Program-made: the position numbers and the translations under genes | Shown: positions 1 through 16,658 of the stretch, piece after piece | Position numbering within the stretch: the first letter of the stretch is position 1 | How the letters are laid out: each line of letters begins with the position of its first letter | Assembly (NCBI GenBank): GCA_019339365.1 | Contig: CP079859.1 | Coordinates: forward strand, 620,001 to 684,000 | Length of the DNA: 64,000 nt | Reading direction: 5' to 3' | DNA from: Vibrio neptunius | Lineage (GTDB): Bacteria > Pseudomonadota > Gammaproteobacteria > Enterobacterales > Vibrionaceae | Notes under the pieces: generated by a model | What the model saw: the letters and a program-made list of their open reading frames with translations, nothing else | Database searches by the model: none | What the model was told of the DNA's origin: nothing

Positions 1-515
<515 letters not shown>

Positions 516-618
516 ACAACACCCAAAGGGTTTTGATGGACTCAAAGCAAGAACAGATTGAATGTGTAGAGAACACGCTCTTAGTATAAGAGAAAACAGC
601 TTTCCGAATTAAAGAATT

Positions 619-738
619 TGCTTGGCGACCATAGCGTTGTGGACCCACCTGATTCCATGCCGAACTCAGAAGTGAAACGCAATAGCGCCGATGGTAGTGT
701 GGGGCTTCCCCATGTGAGAGTAGGACATCGCCAGGCTT
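619..738 (+). rRNA. rrf: 5S ribosomal RNA (first operon)
   Basis: The sequence starts tgcttggcgacc and ends cgccaggctt, so the ends pair as the 5S helix I. The inner segment ccgaactcagaagtgaaac is the conserved 5S core. It matches the second copy at 6321-6440. No tRNA gene follows it, unlike the second operon. Confidence 0.96.
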
Positions 739-1069
739 TAATTTCGACTTTGCTTATTTACTAAGCAAGTCACCATAAGATTCTAAAAAAGTTTAGAGTT
801 TTATGTTGACTTAAACAGTCAGTCGCGTAATATACGCGTCCTGCTTAGGTGCTAAGGCACTGAAAGCACAGCTCTTTAACAATATAAACCTATCAATCTG
901 TGTGGGCACTCGTTGATGATAATCCAATTAGATACCTCGGTATCAAATTAGGTTTCAATGATACGAAGTGACCATTGAATCTTCGGATTCAGCACAGTCA
1001 ATTCAAACATTACTTATGCTATTTACTTAGCAAAGCAATGTTCAGTATTCATTGAGCCGACAAAATCTT
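739..1069 (+). other. Inter-operon spacer and 16S leader
   Basis: This 331-bp stretch has no protein gene. It holds the promoter of the second rrn operon (806-833) and a boxA-like antitermination element gctctttaaca near 871-881, followed by the typical leader segment ctgtgtgggcactcg. I see no clear intrinsic terminator for the first operon here, so read-through into the second operon is possible. Confidence 0.75.
806..833 (+). promoter_or_regulatory. rrn operon promoter
   Basis: TTGACT (806-811) and TAATAT (828-833) are separated by 16 bp and followed by a GC-containing discriminator (acgcgtcc), as expected of a stringently controlled rrn promoter. It lies about 240 bp before the mature 16S start. 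The assignment rests on sequence only. Confidence 0.7.
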
Positions 1070-2622
<1,553 letters not shown>

Positions 2623-2711
2623 TACGATGATTACTCACGATGAGTGTCCACACAGATTGATGGTTTATGTAGTTTAAGAGAACGAAGATATCCCAATATC
2701 TTCAACTTAGT

Positions 2712-2787
2712 GTCCCGTTCGTCTAGAGGCCTAGGACACCGCCCTTTCACGGCGGTAACAGGGGTTCGACTCCCCTACGGGATACCA
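2712..2787 (+). tRNA. gltT: tRNA-Glu (UUC)
   Basis: 76 nt including an encoded CCA. The anticodon loop reads ctttcac, giving TTC. The T arm is ggggttcgactcccc. The first acceptor pair is G-U. It is the first tRNA of the 16S-23S spacer, and the Glu-Lys-Val order is a common Vibrio spacer type. Confidence 0.96.
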
Positions 2788-2789
2788 TT

Positions 2790-2865
2790 GGGTCGTTAGC
2801 TCAGTTGGTAGAGCAGTTGACTTTTAATCAATTGGTCGCAGGTTCGAATCCTGCACGACCCACCA
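2790..2865 (+). tRNA. lysT: tRNA-Lys (UUU)
   Basis: 76 nt with encoded CCA. The acceptor arms gggtcgt and acgaccc pair fully, and the anticodon loop cttttaa gives TTT. It follows tRNA-Glu by 2 nt in the spacer. Confidence 0.97.
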
Positions 2866-2895
2866 TTCTTCTCCACGAAGAATCAAAACTTATGT

Positions 2896-2971
2896 GGGCG
2901 ATTAGCTCAGTTGGGAGAGCACCTGCCTTACAAGCAGGGGGTCACTGGTTCGAGCCCGGTATCGCCCACCA
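2896..2971 (+). tRNA. valT: tRNA-Val (UAC)
   Basis: 76 nt with encoded CCA. The acceptor arms gggcgat and atcgccc pair fully, and the anticodon loop cttacaa gives TAC. It is the last tRNA of the 16S-23S spacer. Confidence 0.97.
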
Positions 2972-3328
2972 TTCTCTAAGTATTTTTGGATTCAGATTTC
3001 CAAACCACTTCAGTAATACGTACGTGGTTGGATTTTTGCCGCTGAAAGTCTTTAGAAAATGTAACTTCCTTGTGAAGAAACATGCTCTTTAACAATTTGG
3101 AAAGCTGACGAATAACAACAATCCCCATCTCTATGAGATGCGTTGTTATTCATTGAAAAGTTCTCAAATCCTAATGATTTGTTCATTAGGTACCAACACA
3201 CATTCAAGTGTTCTTGGAAACATCCTTGCGATGTTTATATTTGAGTCCGGCAAAATCGAGTCTGCATCATGTTTAAATAATTGCAGACAACTTTGGTTGT
3301 TTGACTGTAAGACCCTTTGGGGTTGTAT
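2972..3328 (+). other. 16S-23S spacer, 3' portion with boxA
   Basis: 357 bp between tRNA-Val and 23S with no protein gene. A boxA copy, tgctctttaaca (3083-3094), marks the spacer antitermination site. Bases flanking it should pair with the other side of 23S to form the processing stalk. Nothing else is recognisable. Confidence 0.7.
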
Positions 3329-6217
<2,889 letters not shown>

Positions 6218-6320
6218 ACAACACCCAAAGGGTTTTGATGGACTCAAAGCAAGAACAGATTGAATGTGTAGAGAACACGCTCTTAGTATAAGAGAAAACA
6301 GCTTTCCGAATTAAAGAATT

Positions 6321-6440
6321 TGCTTGGCGACCATAGCGTTGTGGACCCACCTGATTCCATGCCGAACTCAGAAGTGAAACGCAATAGCGCCGATGGTAGT
6401 GTGGGGCTTCCCCATGTGAGAGTAGGACATCGCCAGGCTT
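6321..6440 (+). rRNA. rrf: 5S ribosomal RNA (second operon)
   Basis: It appears identical to the copy at 619-738. The spacer from 23S (6218-6320) is also shared with the first operon. The sequences diverge immediately after the gene, where this operon continues to tRNA-Asp. Confidence 0.97.
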
Positions 6441-6470
6441 TAAATTTAGACTCAAGAGTCTAACCAGTGC

Positions 6471-6547
6471 GGAGCGGTAGTTCAGTTGGTTAGAATACCG
6501 GCCTGTCACGCCGGGGGTCGCGGGTTCGAGTCCCGTCCGCTCCGCCA
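6471..6547 (+). tRNA. aspT: tRNA-Asp (GUC)
   Basis: 77 nt with encoded CCA. The acceptor arms ggagcgg and ccgctcc pair fully, and the anticodon loop ctgtcac gives GTC. It is the distal gene of the second rrn operon, just before a terminator. Confidence 0.97.
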
Positions 6548-6556
6548 CTTATTTCA

Positions 6557-6585
6557 GACCTCAGCAGCGATGCTGGGGTCTTTTT
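6557..6585 (+). terminator. Terminator of the rrn operon
   Basis: A 10-bp stem (gacctcagca / tgctggggtc, one G-U pair) with loop GCGA is followed by TTTTT. It lies 10 nt after tRNA-Asp. Confidence 0.9.
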
Positions 6586-6674
6586 GTATCCGAGGGATTA
6601 TTTTGGTCTACAACCAACGCGCTCGCTCGTGTGCGAGTTCAATTGAGCGCAAGCTCGGTTACTTATGAAATTGA

Positions 6675-6700
6675 AAGCCCGTTGCTGATGCAAAGGGCTT
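6675..6700 (-). terminator. Possible argE terminator
   Basis: An inverted repeat of 11 positions with one mismatch (aagcccgttgc / gcaaagggctt) lies 45 bp past the argE stop. On the minus strand it is followed by a weak U-rich stretch only. Confidence 0.4.
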
Positions 6701-6744
6701 GTTAGTATCTGGAGATGAGTGGTGAAGTATTCGTCTTAGGTTGG

Positions 6745-7881
6745 CTAGAAGCAATATTTATACATAGCCTTGGAAAGTATCTCGACAGTAGGGTCGATAA
6801 ACTCAAACGCAAGGAATTCATCCGGTTGGTGAGCTTGGTCAATAGATCCCGGACCAAGTACTAGCGTCGGACATAGCTGTTGAAGAAAGGGTGCTTCAGT
6901 ACAGTAATTGACAGTTTCCGAGTCAATACCGCATATCTCTTCCACTCCTCCTATAAAAGGATGATCATGCTGACATTCGTAACCAGGAATCGGTTCGTGT
7001 AGAGGTGTTATATCAATTCGGCCAGGCCATTTTGACTCGATTTCTTTTAAGGCGCCACGAAGCATGTTATCCAAGCCATCAAGGCTTATTCCAGGTAGAG
7101 GGCGTACGTCATAATGAAGCTCACAACAACCACAGATGCGGTTAGCGCTGTCTCCACCATGAATGTGGCCAAGGTTAAGTGTTGGGCTTGGAATCGCGAA
7201 CCCAGGATGGTGATACTCTTTGATGAGTTTGTCACGCAACTGCATCATGGCAAAAAGGATTTCATGCATGATTTCAATAGCATTGACCCCTAAAGCCGGA
7301 TCTGACGAATGGCCAGATTTGCCTGTGACTCGAATAGCATTGGCAACATGGCCTTTATGGCCTCGTATCGGAACCAAGCTCGTAGGTTCTCCGATAATGC
7401 AATAGTCCGGCTTGAATGGTGCATTATCAGTAAAATGACGTGCACCAAGCATGGTTGTCTCTTCATCACACGTCGCTAAGACATATAACGGCTTACTTTG
7501 TTTACTCCAGTCAACCTTCTTTACTGCTTCAAGAATGAAAGCAAAGAAACCTTTCATATCAGCCGTTCCTAGACCATAGAAGCGGTTATTCGCTTCTGTG
7601 AGGGCGTGAGGTTCGTAATTCCAGCGGCCTTCATCGAAAGGTACTGTATCGCTGTGACCAGCCAGCAGAAGCCCTCCTTCACCGCTTCCTATTTTACCTA
7701 GCAGGTTAAACTTCCCGGGTTCGACCTCGATAATGTCGACTTCAAAACCTATGTCTTGCATCCAACTGGCAAGCTTTTCAATGACTTTTGCATTCCCTTC
7801 ATCCCAACTCGGATCGGTTGAACTGATGGAAGAGGTAGAAATCAGGCCTTTGTAGACCTCAAGAAAACTGGGTATTTGCAT
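6745..7881 (-). CDS. argE: Acetylornithine deacetylase
   Basis: It hydrolyses N2-acetylornithine to ornithine and acetate in the linear arginine pathway; cytoplasmic metal enzyme of peptidase family M20. At 378 aa from the Met at 7881 it fits the family (about 380). Visible metal and catalytic motifs are [19 protein letters not shown] and [10 protein letters not shown]. The reading frame stays open for 38 codons upstream of this Met, but that segment would run through the ARG boxes and does not look like ArgE, so 7881 is preferred. It is divergent from argC over a shared ArgR-type operator, which is the standard arrangement in enteric bacteria and Vibrio. Confidence 0.95.
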   Translation of the reverse strand: MQIPSFLEVYKGLISTSSISSTDPSWDEGNAKVIEKLASWMQDIGFEVDIIEVEPGKFNLLGKIGSGEGGLLLAGHSDTVPFDEGRWNYEPHALTEANNRFYGLGTADMKGFFAFILEAVKKVDWSKQSKPLYVLATCDEETTMLGARHFTDNAPFKPDYCIIGEPTSLVPIRGHKGHVANAIRVTGKSGHSSDPALGVNAIEIMHEILFAMMQLRDKLIKEYHHPGFAIPSPTLNLGHIHGGDSANRICGCCELHYDVRPLPGISLDGLDNMLRGALKEIESKWPGRIDITPLHEPIPGYECQHDHPFIGGVEEICGIDSETVNYCTEAPFLQQLCPTLVLGPGSIDQAHQPDEFLAFEFIDPTVEILSKAMYKYCF

Positions 7882-7926
7882 ATTAAGTTCGCTTTGCCTG
7901 TTGACATAAATCAATAATGAAGGTAA

Positions 7927-7965
7927 AACACATAATAAATCATTTTTAATGAATAAAAAACCATT
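7927..7965. promoter_or_regulatory. Tandem ARG boxes between argE and argC
   Basis: Two 18-bp ArgR-type boxes are separated by 3 bp, the classical spacing. 7948-7965 (aatgaataaaaaaccatt) is the better match to the consensus TGAAT-N4-ATTCA; 7927-7944 keeps mainly its right half. They sit between the two divergent start codons and would let arginine-ArgR repress both argE and argCBG. Confidence 0.7.
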
Positions 7966-8035
7966 AAAAGCTAGGTTTATTAAATTTATAGTCACTGGTT
8001 GTGTGACGACTTTAAGGTCTTAATGGATGTCTGAG

Positions 8036-9040
8036 ATGCTCAAAACTACAATTATTGGCGCCAGCGGTTATACCGGAGCTGAGTTAGCACTGATGGTGCA
8101 TAAACACCCACAACTTACGCTATCAGGTTTATATGTATCCGCCAATAGTGTTGATGCCGGTAAATGTATCTCTGAGCTACATGGAAAACTGGCGGGTATT
8201 ATCAGTCAGACTGTAGAGCCTTTGAAAGATATCAATGCTGTAGCGGCGGAAAGCGATATCGTTTTTCTTGCTACTGCCCATGAGGTCAGCCACGACATTG
8301 CGCCTACGTTTTTGAAACAAGATTGTCAGGTATTCGACTTGTCGGGCGCTTTCCGAGTTAAGAAACACGGCTTCTATAACGAATTTTATGGCTTTGAGCA
8401 TCAACATGAAGATTGGCTAGATAGCGCAGCTTACGGTCTTGCTGAGTGGAACCACAACGCTATTAAACACAGCCAGCTCATTGCTGTGCCTGGCTGTTAC
8501 CCAACAGCCTCACAGCTTGCGATTAAACCTTTGGTCGAGGCGGGTTTGCTGGATTCTGTTCAGTGGCCAGTAATCAATGCAACCAGTGGTGTCTCAGGAG
8601 CTGGTCGAAAAGCATCGATGACCAACAGTTTCTGTGAAGTGAGTTTGCAGCCTTATGGTGTGTTCGGTCACAGGCACCAACCTGAGATCGCGACTCATCT
8701 GGGGACTGACGTAATTTTCACCCCTCACTTAGGTAACTTTAAACGTGGAATCCTTGCGACCATCACCATGAAGTTAGCTAGCGGAGTGAGTGAGCAGCAG
8801 GTCTCACAAGCATTTAATACGGCATATGAGAATAAACCTGCGGTGCGCCTGCACCAAGCGACGTTACCTAGTATTCAACATGTTGAAAATACACCTTTCT
8901 GCGATATTGGTTGGAAGGTACAAGGCGAGCATATCATTGTCGTTTCTGCGATTGATAACTTGCTTAAAGGTGCATCGAGTCAAGCGATGCAATGTTTAAA
9001 TATCCACTACGGATTTCCAGAGTTAACTGCCCTTGTATAA
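8036..9040 (+). CDS. argC: N-acetyl-gamma-glutamyl-phosphate reductase
   Basis: It makes N-acetylglutamate semialdehyde from N-acetylglutamyl phosphate with NADPH. The N-terminal dinucleotide site reads GASGYTGAE, and the catalytic Cys lies in AVPGCYPTA. The Met at 8036 gives 334 aa, the usual length, and begins [11 protein letters not shown]. An in-frame Met at 8027 would add three residues and cannot be excluded. First gene of argCBG, with 23 bp to argB. Confidence 0.96.
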   Translation: MLKTTIIGASGYTGAELALMVHKHPQLTLSGLYVSANSVDAGKCISELHGKLAGIISQTVEPLKDINAVAAESDIVFLATAHEVSHDIAPTFLKQDCQVFDLSGAFRVKKHGFYNEFYGFEHQHEDWLDSAAYGLAEWNHNAIKHSQLIAVPGCYPTASQLAIKPLVEAGLLDSVQWPVINATSGVSGAGRKASMTNSFCEVSLQPYGVFGHRHQPEIATHLGTDVIFTPHLGNFKRGILATITMKLASGVSEQQVSQAFNTAYENKPAVRLHQATLPSIQHVENTPFCDIGWKVQGEHIIVVSAIDNLLKGASSQAMQCLNIHYGFPELTALV

Positions 9041-9063
9041 GCAAGTCGGTAAAGGGAAAAGTA

Positions 9064-9858
9064 ATGACAGATAACAAACCAACTCCATTAGTGATCAAAT
9101 TGGGCGGTGCTGCCCTTTCGTGTACTGAGACGTTAAGTCAGGTTTTTAGTGCAATTGCTGACTATCAGAAGCAGGCTCAGCGACGAATCGTGATCGTCCA
9201 TGGAGGAGGTTATCTTGTGGACGATCTTATGGCCCAGCTTCAGATTGAAACGCTGAAGAAAGACGGGCTTCGTGTTACTCCCTATGAGCAAATTCCTTTA
9301 ATAGTAGGTGCTTTAGCCGGTACGGCGAACAAGATGCTTCAGGGGCAGGCGATCAAAGACGGTTTGAATGCTGTCGGGTTATCCCTTGCTGATGGTGGGT
9401 TGTGCCAGGTTGAAGAGTTGGATCCAGAACTAGGCGCTGTTGGTAAAGCGACACCAGGTAACTCTACCGTGTTACAGGCGATTTTAGCCGCTGATACATT
9501 ACCTATCATTAGCTCAATTGGCCTGACTGCAGAAGGTCAGATGATGAACGTCAATGCTGACCAAGCGGCGGTTGCCGTTGCAGGTGCCTTGGATGCCGAG
9601 CTTGTTCTATTGTCGGACGTCAGTGGCGTTTTGGATGGGAAAGGGCATCTGATCAAAAGCTTAGATGAGCAAGAAGCACAAAGTTTGATCAATGGGCAGG
9701 TAATCACCGACGGCATGATCGTCAAAGTCAATGCAGCACTGGAAGCGGCTAACGATTTAGGCCGACCAATAGAAGTGGCTACCTGGCGTTATCCAGAAAA
9801 GCTCGCCGAGCTGTTTGCTGGACAAAGCATCGGGACACAATTTTTACCAAAGAATTAG
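9064..9858 (+). CDS. argB: Acetylglutamate kinase
   Basis: It phosphorylates N-acetylglutamate, the committed kinase step of arginine synthesis. It is an amino acid kinase fold protein of 264 aa. Motifs include VIKLGGAAL at the N-terminus, [12 protein letters not shown], and the C-terminal [13 protein letters not shown]. The start at 9064 follows aagggaaaagta, a usable ribosome binding site; the frame is open upstream only because it overlaps the argC tail. Second gene of argCBG. Confidence 0.96.
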   Translation: MTDNKPTPLVIKLGGAALSCTETLSQVFSAIADYQKQAQRRIVIVHGGGYLVDDLMAQLQIETLKKDGLRVTPYEQIPLIVGALAGTANKMLQGQAIKDGLNAVGLSLADGGLCQVEELDPELGAVGKATPGNSTVLQAILAADTLPIISSIGLTAEGQMMNVNADQAAVAVAGALDAELVLLSDVSGVLDGKGHLIKSLDEQEAQSLINGQVITDGMIVKVNAALEAANDLGRPIEVATWRYPEKLAELFAGQSIGTQFLPKN

Positions 9859-9860
9859 TC

Positions 9861-9880
9861 GCTCGTGTTAAGACACGAGC
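9861..9880 (+). other. Intercistronic hairpin, argB-argG
   Basis: A perfect 7-bp stem (gctcgtg / cacgagc) with a 6-nt loop starts 3 nt after the argB stop. There is no T-run, so it is not a normal terminator. It may stabilise or set the processing point of the argCB part of the mRNA. Confidence 0.5.
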
Positions 9881-9953
9881 ACAACAAAAAGAACGAAAAG
9901 TCACCCGTAGCACTGACCGCCACGCGCAGAGCCGGGATTTTGGAGAAAAGAAA

Positions 9954-11168
9954 ATGAGCAAGTTAAAAGTCAATAAAGTCGTAGTCGCATATTCTGGCGG
10001 TCTGGATACTTCAGTGATTATCCCTTGGTTGAAAGAAAACTATGATTGTGAAGTGGTCGCGTTTGTTGCCGATGTTGGTCAAGGCGCTGAAGAATTAGAA
10101 GGCATCGAAGCAAAAGCGAAAGCTTCAGGTGCATCTGAGTGTTATATCGCGGACCTGAAAGAAGAAATGGTCGCAGACTACATCTACCCAACGCTGAAAA
10201 CAGGCGCTTACTACGAAGGTAAATACTTGTTGGGTACATCGATGGCTCGCCCAATCATTGCGAAAGCTCAGGTTGAAGTTGCGCGTAAAGTTGGCGCTGA
10301 TGCCCTTTGTCATGGCTGTACAGGTAAAGGTAACGATCAAGTACGCTTTGAAGGCGCTTTTGCCGCTTTGGCCCCTGATCTTCACGTGATTGCTCCTTGG
10401 CGTGAGTGGGATCTGGTTAGTCGTGAAGAGTGTTTGGATTACCTTGCGGAACGCAACATTCCTTGTACGGCTTCATTAACGAAAATTTATTCACGTGATG
10501 CCAATGCGTGGCACATCTCAACAGAGGGCGGTGTTCTGGAAAATACGTGGAATGCGCCTAATGAAGATTGCTGGGTGTGGACCGTCGATCCTGAGCAAGC
10601 TCCGAATGAAGCTGAATACGTGACGCTGAAAGTCGAAAAAGGCGAAGTGGTTGGCGTGGATGGTGAAAACATGACGCCATACAACGCACTTGTTTACCTG
10701 AATGAAAAAGGTGCTAAGCATGGTGTTGGCCGAATCGATATTGTAGAAAACCGTCTAGTTGGTATGAAGTCTCGTGGTTGTTATGAAACTCCGGGTGGCA
10801 CGATTATGATGGAAGCGCTGCGTGCCGTTGAGCAGCTGGTACTGGATAAGACCGCATTTGAATTCCGTGAAGAGCTAGGCGTTAAGGCATCTCATCTTGT
10901 ATACGACGGCCGTTGGTTCACACCATTGTGTAAATCCATTCTCGCTGCGTCAGAAGAACTAGCTCAAGACGTAAACGGTGAAGTCGTGATTAAGCTGTAT
11001 AAAGGTCAAGCTACGGTGACCCAGAAGCGCTCAGTGAACAGCCTTTATTGTGAAGAGTTTGCTACTTTTGGAGAAGATGAAGTTTACGATCAAAGTCATG
11101 CGGAAGGCTTCATTCGCCTTTACTCACTGTCTAGTCGCATTCGTGCGCTGAACAGTCAGAAAAAGTAA
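9954..11168 (+). CDS. argG: Argininosuccinate synthase
   Basis: It condenses citrulline and aspartate with ATP to argininosuccinate. 404 aa, the short bacterial type I form. The PP-loop ATP pyrophosphatase motif is AYSGGLDTS at residues 11-19, and [14 protein letters not shown] binds substrate. The ribosome binding site ttggagaaaag precedes the ATG. It is separated from argB by 95 bp with a hairpin but no terminator, so it is probably co-transcribed, and it ends at a strong terminator before argH. Confidence 0.97.
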   Translation: MSKLKVNKVVVAYSGGLDTSVIIPWLKENYDCEVVAFVADVGQGAEELEGIEAKAKASGASECYIADLKEEMVADYIYPTLKTGAYYEGKYLLGTSMARPIIAKAQVEVARKVGADALCHGCTGKGNDQVRFEGAFAALAPDLHVIAPWREWDLVSREECLDYLAERNIPCTASLTKIYSRDANAWHISTEGGVLENTWNAPNEDCWVWTVDPEQAPNEAEYVTLKVEKGEVVGVDGENMTPYNALVYLNEKGAKHGVGRIDIVENRLVGMKSRGCYETPGGTIMMEALRAVEQLVLDKTAFEFREELGVKASHLVYDGRWFTPLCKSILAASEELAQDVNGEVVIKLYKGQATVTQKRSVNSLYCEEFATFGEDEVYDQSHAEGFIRLYSLSSRIRALNSQKK

Positions 11169-11187
11169 CCCTTAACTTATTTAGCTG

Positions 11188-11226
11188 ACGAGCCCATTTG
11201 CTTAGCAAATGGGCTCGTTGTTTTTT
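11188..11226 (+). terminator. Terminator after argG
   Basis: A long perfect stem (acgagcccatttgct / agcaaatgggctcgt) is followed by gTTTTTT. It isolates argCBG from argH. Confidence 0.92.
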
Positions 11227-11256
11227 GGTAACTAAAACAACATCGCTTAAAACATA

Positions 11257-11295
11257 CATGAATAAATATGTAGAGATAATGAATTAATACTTTAT
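11257..11295 (+). promoter_or_regulatory. Tandem ARG boxes upstream of argH
   Basis: TGAAT half-sites begin at 11259 and 11280, exactly 21 bp apart, which equals two 18-bp boxes (11257-11274, 11278-11295) with a 3-bp gap. The outer halves are degenerate (atgta, acttt). Placed after the argG terminator and about 120 bp before argH, they suggest that argH has its own ArgR-controlled promoter. Confidence 0.6.
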
Positions 11296-11392
11296 TTTTG
11301 GTTTGAATTGCCGTAAGTTTGAACCATCAGAAAAATACTGGGTTTCACCCAGAAATAGCAATAGATCAAAAAACTGTCCGCACTGACAGTGA

Positions 11393-13292
<1,900 letters not shown>

Positions 13293-13410
13293 CGTATTGA
13301 TGGCTAGGGTTTTGGAAGAAAGATCAAAAAAGATCGAATGTTTTTGGGAACCTTATTCAAAAGGCAGGGTCTATTAAAATACCACTGCTTTTTCTTAGAT
13401 GAATCTAAGA

Positions 13411-13446
13411 GAGCCCCAGAATCGACATTGATTTTGGGGCTTTTTT
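13411..13446 (+). terminator. Terminator after argH
   Basis: A stem agccccagaatc / gattttggggct with one mismatch is followed by TTTTT. It may also protect against read-through into the convergent small gene at 13481. Confidence 0.85.
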
Positions 13447-13480
13447 CTTTTCTCGTACCGAGAATGTTTCCCCAAACCCA

Positions 13481-13741
13481 TTACCTCTTACTTTTTTTGT
13501 TTCGGCGTCGCCAAGGCAAAATGACAAAGCGCATCCAAAGGTGAAGGAATAGCAAGCCGTTGAATGCAAACCCTGCGATGATCAAAGCGATGGACTCTAT
13601 GCTTTGAGGGTTATCCCTGAAGGCAAACCACCAGATGACCCAGCACAATACCGACAGCACAGTAAGCTGATCCATACATCGCTGACAACGGCCTATTTTT
13701 TTCCAGAACCAGTTGCTGTTTTTACAGTAGTCGCATGTCAT
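13481..13741 (-). CDS. Small membrane protein, DUF3624-like
   Basis: 86 aa. The N-terminus has two Cys pairs, CDYC and CQRC, resembling a small metal-binding knuckle. Two hydrophobic segments follow ([13 protein letters not shown] and [19 protein letters not shown]), then a basic tail (RRRNKKSKR). I recognise it as the DUF3624 family seen in Vibrio and relatives, from memory. Function is unknown. The Met at 13741 is chosen over one two codons upstream. It is convergent with argH and divergent from the Rid gene. Confidence 0.75.
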   Translation of the reverse strand: MTCDYCKNSNWFWKKIGRCQRCMDQLTVLSVLCWVIWWFAFRDNPQSIESIALIIAGFAFNGLLFLHLWMRFVILPWRRRNKKSKR

Positions 13742-13805
13742 GAGCATCGTTTATTGGGTAACATGTGCTTTGATAATATCTCAAGCTAACGTGAAAGTGA
13801 TAAAA

Positions 13806-14153
13806 ATGATCGAACGTCAACAAACTAAACAACGTATGAGCCGTATCGTGAAGCATAACGGCACGATTTACCTATGTGGTCAAGTGTGTGCGGATGCGAC
13901 GAAAGGCATTACTGAACAGACGCAAACCATGCTCGACAAAGTTGAACAGCTACTGCTTGAAGCGGGCAGTGACAAGGAGCATATGTTGTCTGCGACGATT
14001 TATTTGAAGGACATGAAAGACTTCCAGGAAATGAATGCGGTATGGGATGCATGGGTTCCTGAAGGTCACGCTCCAGCTCGTGCATGTGTTACTGCTGATA
14101 TGGCTCGTGAAGCCTTGTTGGTGGAGATCTCTGTGATTGCAGCTGAGAAATAA
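13806..14153 (+). CDS. RidA/YjgF-family protein (YoaB-like)
   Basis: 115 aa, start [11 protein letters not shown]. Rid proteins form trimers, and the best known members hydrolyse reactive enamine/imine intermediates from PLP enzymes. The family core is visible ([42 protein letters not shown]), including the Arg in PAR that holds the substrate carboxylate. It is closer to YoaB than to RidA, so the substrate is uncertain. The frame is open for 22 codons upstream, but 13806 is the natural start after gtgaaagtga. It is monocistronic, followed by a shared terminator. Confidence 0.88.
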   Translation: MIERQQTKQRMSRIVKHNGTIYLCGQVCADATKGITEQTQTMLDKVEQLLLEAGSDKEHMLSATIYLKDMKDFQEMNAVWDAWVPEGHAPARACVTADMAREALLVEISVIAAEK

Positions 14154-14168
14154 CGAGTCTATACGAAA

Positions 14169-14196
14169 AAAACGAGCCAATTGGCTCGTTTTTTAT
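14169..14196. terminator. Bidirectional terminator
   Basis: A palindrome aacgagccaattggctcgtt is flanked by A-run and T-run. It serves the Rid gene on the plus strand and the flavoprotein gene on the minus strand. Confidence 0.9.
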
Positions 14197-14209
14197 TGTC
14201 TGTTTAGGA

Positions 14210-15667
14210 TTAGCAACCCGGTCCACAATCAAGACAGTGTTTAATCATCTCTGGGCCTAAGTGCAGTTTCGCATTCAGGTCGCGCAGAGCAGTGCGAACC
14301 CCTTCTTCAATCACAGGGTGATAGAAAGGCATATCGAGCATTTCTGAAACGGTCATCTTATTTTGATGTGCCCAAGCCAGTAAGTGTGCAAGATGCTCAG
14401 CATTAGGCCCTATCATTTCGGCTCCCAGGAAACGCCCAGTACCTTGTTCGCCATAGACATGCAAGATGCCTTTGTTGCGTAGCATAACGCGTGAACGGCC
14501 TTGACCTTCAAATGACACCTCTCCTGTCGCAAAGCAACCACAGTTGCCTAGACGAGTTTCAAGCTGCTTAAAGGATTCACCTACCATTGCAATCTGTGGG
14601 TCGGAGAATACCGCCGAGATTGACGAACGACGCAATCCTGCTCGGATATCTGGGTAACGACCTGCATTGTCACCAGCAATTCGGCCTTGATCTGCGGCTT
14701 CGTGGAGCAACGGAATCTGGTTACTGGCATCGCCGGCAATAAAAATATTGTCTACCGATGTTTGCAGTGTGTAATGGTCGGCTGTTGGTACGCCACGCTC
14801 ATCAAGGGCAACTTGGGTATTTTCGATTGCCAACTGATCGACGTTTGGCCGGCGACCCGTCGCAGCAAGTACATAGTCAACAATGAAGGTTTCCAGCTCG
14901 CCATCGTGATTGATGAATTGGATCTCGACTTTATCTTCACCTTCTATGCGTTGCATGCTTTCGACTTTCACGTCAGCATCAAGATAGAACTCTTCTTTAA
15001 ACGCTTTGTCGGCATAGGCCATTACTTCAGGATCTGTTAGCGGCCCTACCTGACCGCCGAGGCCGAACAGTTTGACCTTAACGCCAAGCCGATGCAGTGC
15101 CTGCCCCAGTTCAAGGCCGATCACCCCCGGTCCAAATACGGCCACCGACTCAGGCAGATCATCCCAATCAAACACATCATCATTGATGACCAGACGATCC
15201 CCTAGCTCATTCCAGACACCCGGATATGCCGGTCGAGAGCCTGTTGCAATCACAATACGTTTGGCCGTGATCTGGGTATGGTCATCCACCATCAATGTGT
15301 TGTTGTCGACAAACTTAGCGTAGCCAGAGATTTTGTCTTCAGCTGGGATCTCATCCACGCCTTCAAGTACAAAGCCAACGAAGCGATCACGCTCTCTCTT
15401 GACGCGATTCATGACTTCACGACCATTGATGACAATCTCACCTTGCGGATGGATACCAAAGCCTGGTGCTTTTTCTATCTGATGTACGCTTTCGGCAGCC
15501 GCGATCAGCAGCTTAGAAGGCATACAGCCCACTCGAGCACAGGTTGTTCCGTATGGTCCACCTTCAATCATAAGGACACTAGAGGTATGCGCTTTGGCTG
15601 AGCGATAAGCGCCTAGGCCGGCTGTACCACCACCAATAATGGCGACATCGACATTGAGCTGTTTCAT
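14210..15667 (-). CDS. Dihydrolipoamide dehydrogenase-like flavoprotein disulfide reductase
   Basis: 485 aa, class I pyridine nucleotide-disulfide oxidoreductase. The FAD site is VAIIGGGTAGLGAY near residue 6, the redox disulfide lies in TTCARVGCMPSKLL, the second dinucleotide site is VFGPGVIGLELGQAL, and the C-terminal HPVIEEGVRTALR carries the His-Glu pair. It ends in an extra Cys-rich tail, CLDCGPGC. It is not next to 2-oxoacid dehydrogenase genes; instead it sits beside the Prx/Grx gene and oxyR, which suggests a role in oxidative stress or thiol recycling. The exact substrate cannot be told. The Met at 15667 aligns with the family start; 13 extra upstream codons are unlikely. Confidence 0.85.
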   Translation of the reverse strand: MKQLNVDVAIIGGGTAGLGAYRSAKAHTSSVLMIEGGPYGTTCARVGCMPSKLLIAAAESVHQIEKAPGFGIHPQGEIVINGREVMNRVKRERDRFVGFVLEGVDEIPAEDKISGYAKFVDNNTLMVDDHTQITAKRIVIATGSRPAYPGVWNELGDRLVINDDVFDWDDLPESVAVFGPGVIGLELGQALHRLGVKVKLFGLGGQVGPLTDPEVMAYADKAFKEEFYLDADVKVESMQRIEGEDKVEIQFINHDGELETFIVDYVLAATGRRPNVDQLAIENTQVALDERGVPTADHYTLQTSVDNIFIAGDASNQIPLLHEAADQGRIAGDNAGRYPDIRAGLRRSSISAVFSDPQIAMVGESFKQLETRLGNCGCFATGEVSFEGQGRSRVMLRNKGILHVYGEQGTGRFLGAEMIGPNAEHLAHLLAWAHQNKMTVSEMLDMPFYHPVIEEGVRTALRDLNAKLHLGPEMIKHCLDCGPGC

Positions 15668-15818
15668 TGTGAGTTCTCGCTTTGTCTGTCCAGGCTTCCT
15701 AGCCAACCTGGGGGGATGAATTTGATTCCGCTACCAGAATAAAATTAAGATAGCGGCTTGGTTCTGGAATAGATTCTCCGACCTTAGGGAAAGCCGGAGA
15801 ATCGAGGGAGCGATATAA

Positions 15819-16547
15819 TTATCCTAGGTAAGATTCAAGCTCTTCGCTGCCACCAATGTGCTTACCACCAATGAAGACCTGAGGTACTGTTGTACGCCCT
15901 GAAATAGCACGCAAACTTACTGTTGTTGCATCTTTACCCAAAATCACTTCCTCATACTGAAGACCGTGGTCGATAAGATTTTGTTTCGCCTTGGCACAGA
16001 AAGGACAGCCTGGCTTAGTGAATACAGTGATCGATTCCTGCGTTTTGTAGTTAGGTGCGATGTAATTCAGCATAGTATCAGCATCAGACACTTTGAACGG
16101 GTCGCCTGGCTCGTTTGGTTCAATGAACATTTTCTCTACCACGCCGTCTTTAACCAGCATGCTGTAGCGCCATGAGCGTTTGCCAAAGCCAAGATCGTTC
16201 TTGTCAACCAGTAGCCCCATACCATCAGTGAATTCACCGTTACCATCGGGTAGGAAAGTGATGTTGTCTGCTTCCTGGTCACTTTTCCAAGCGTTCATCA
16301 CAAAAGTGTCGTTGACAGAGACACAGATAATTTCGTCAACGCCGTGGTCTTGAAATACTGGGAACAACTCGTTGTAGCGAGGCAGGTGACTCGATGAACA
16401 GGTTGGTGTAAATGCACCTGGCAGACTGAATAGGATCACTGTCTTGCCTTTAAATAGCTCATCGCTGGTGACATTGACCCAAGCATCACCTTGACGAGTT
16501 GGGAATGTAACTTGTGGAACGTTTTGACCTTCTTTTGACGCAAACAT
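15819..16547 (-). CDS. Hybrid peroxiredoxin-glutaredoxin (Prx5/Grx)
   Basis: 242 aa. The N-terminal peroxiredoxin-5 domain has its peroxidatic Cys at residue 50 in [12 protein letters not shown]. The C-terminal glutaredoxin domain has the CPFC dithiol near residue 180 and TVPQVFIGG for glutathione. Such fusions reduce hydroperoxides using glutathione without a separate Grx. The gene is divergent from oxyR, with an OxyR-type site between them, so peroxide induction is expected. The ribosome binding site aaggacact precedes the ATG. Confidence 0.95.
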   Translation of the reverse strand: MFASKEGQNVPQVTFPTRQGDAWVNVTSDELFKGKTVILFSLPGAFTPTCSSSHLPRYNELFPVFQDHGVDEIICVSVNDTFVMNAWKSDQEADNITFLPDGNGEFTDGMGLLVDKNDLGFGKRSWRYSMLVKDGVVEKMFIEPNEPGDPFKVSDADTMLNYIAPNYKTQESITVFTKPGCPFCAKAKQNLIDHGLQYEEVILGKDATTVSLRAISGRTTVPQVFIGGKHIGGSEELESYLG

Positions 16548-16658
16548 AGTAGTGTCCTTTGGTAGATTCTGATTAATTCGTATTAGAGCTTAGCGTGCTT
16601 TTGCTAAGTGGCTTTGTTTCGATAAGGTTATTATTCTAAATTTCCTTTGATAGCTCTA

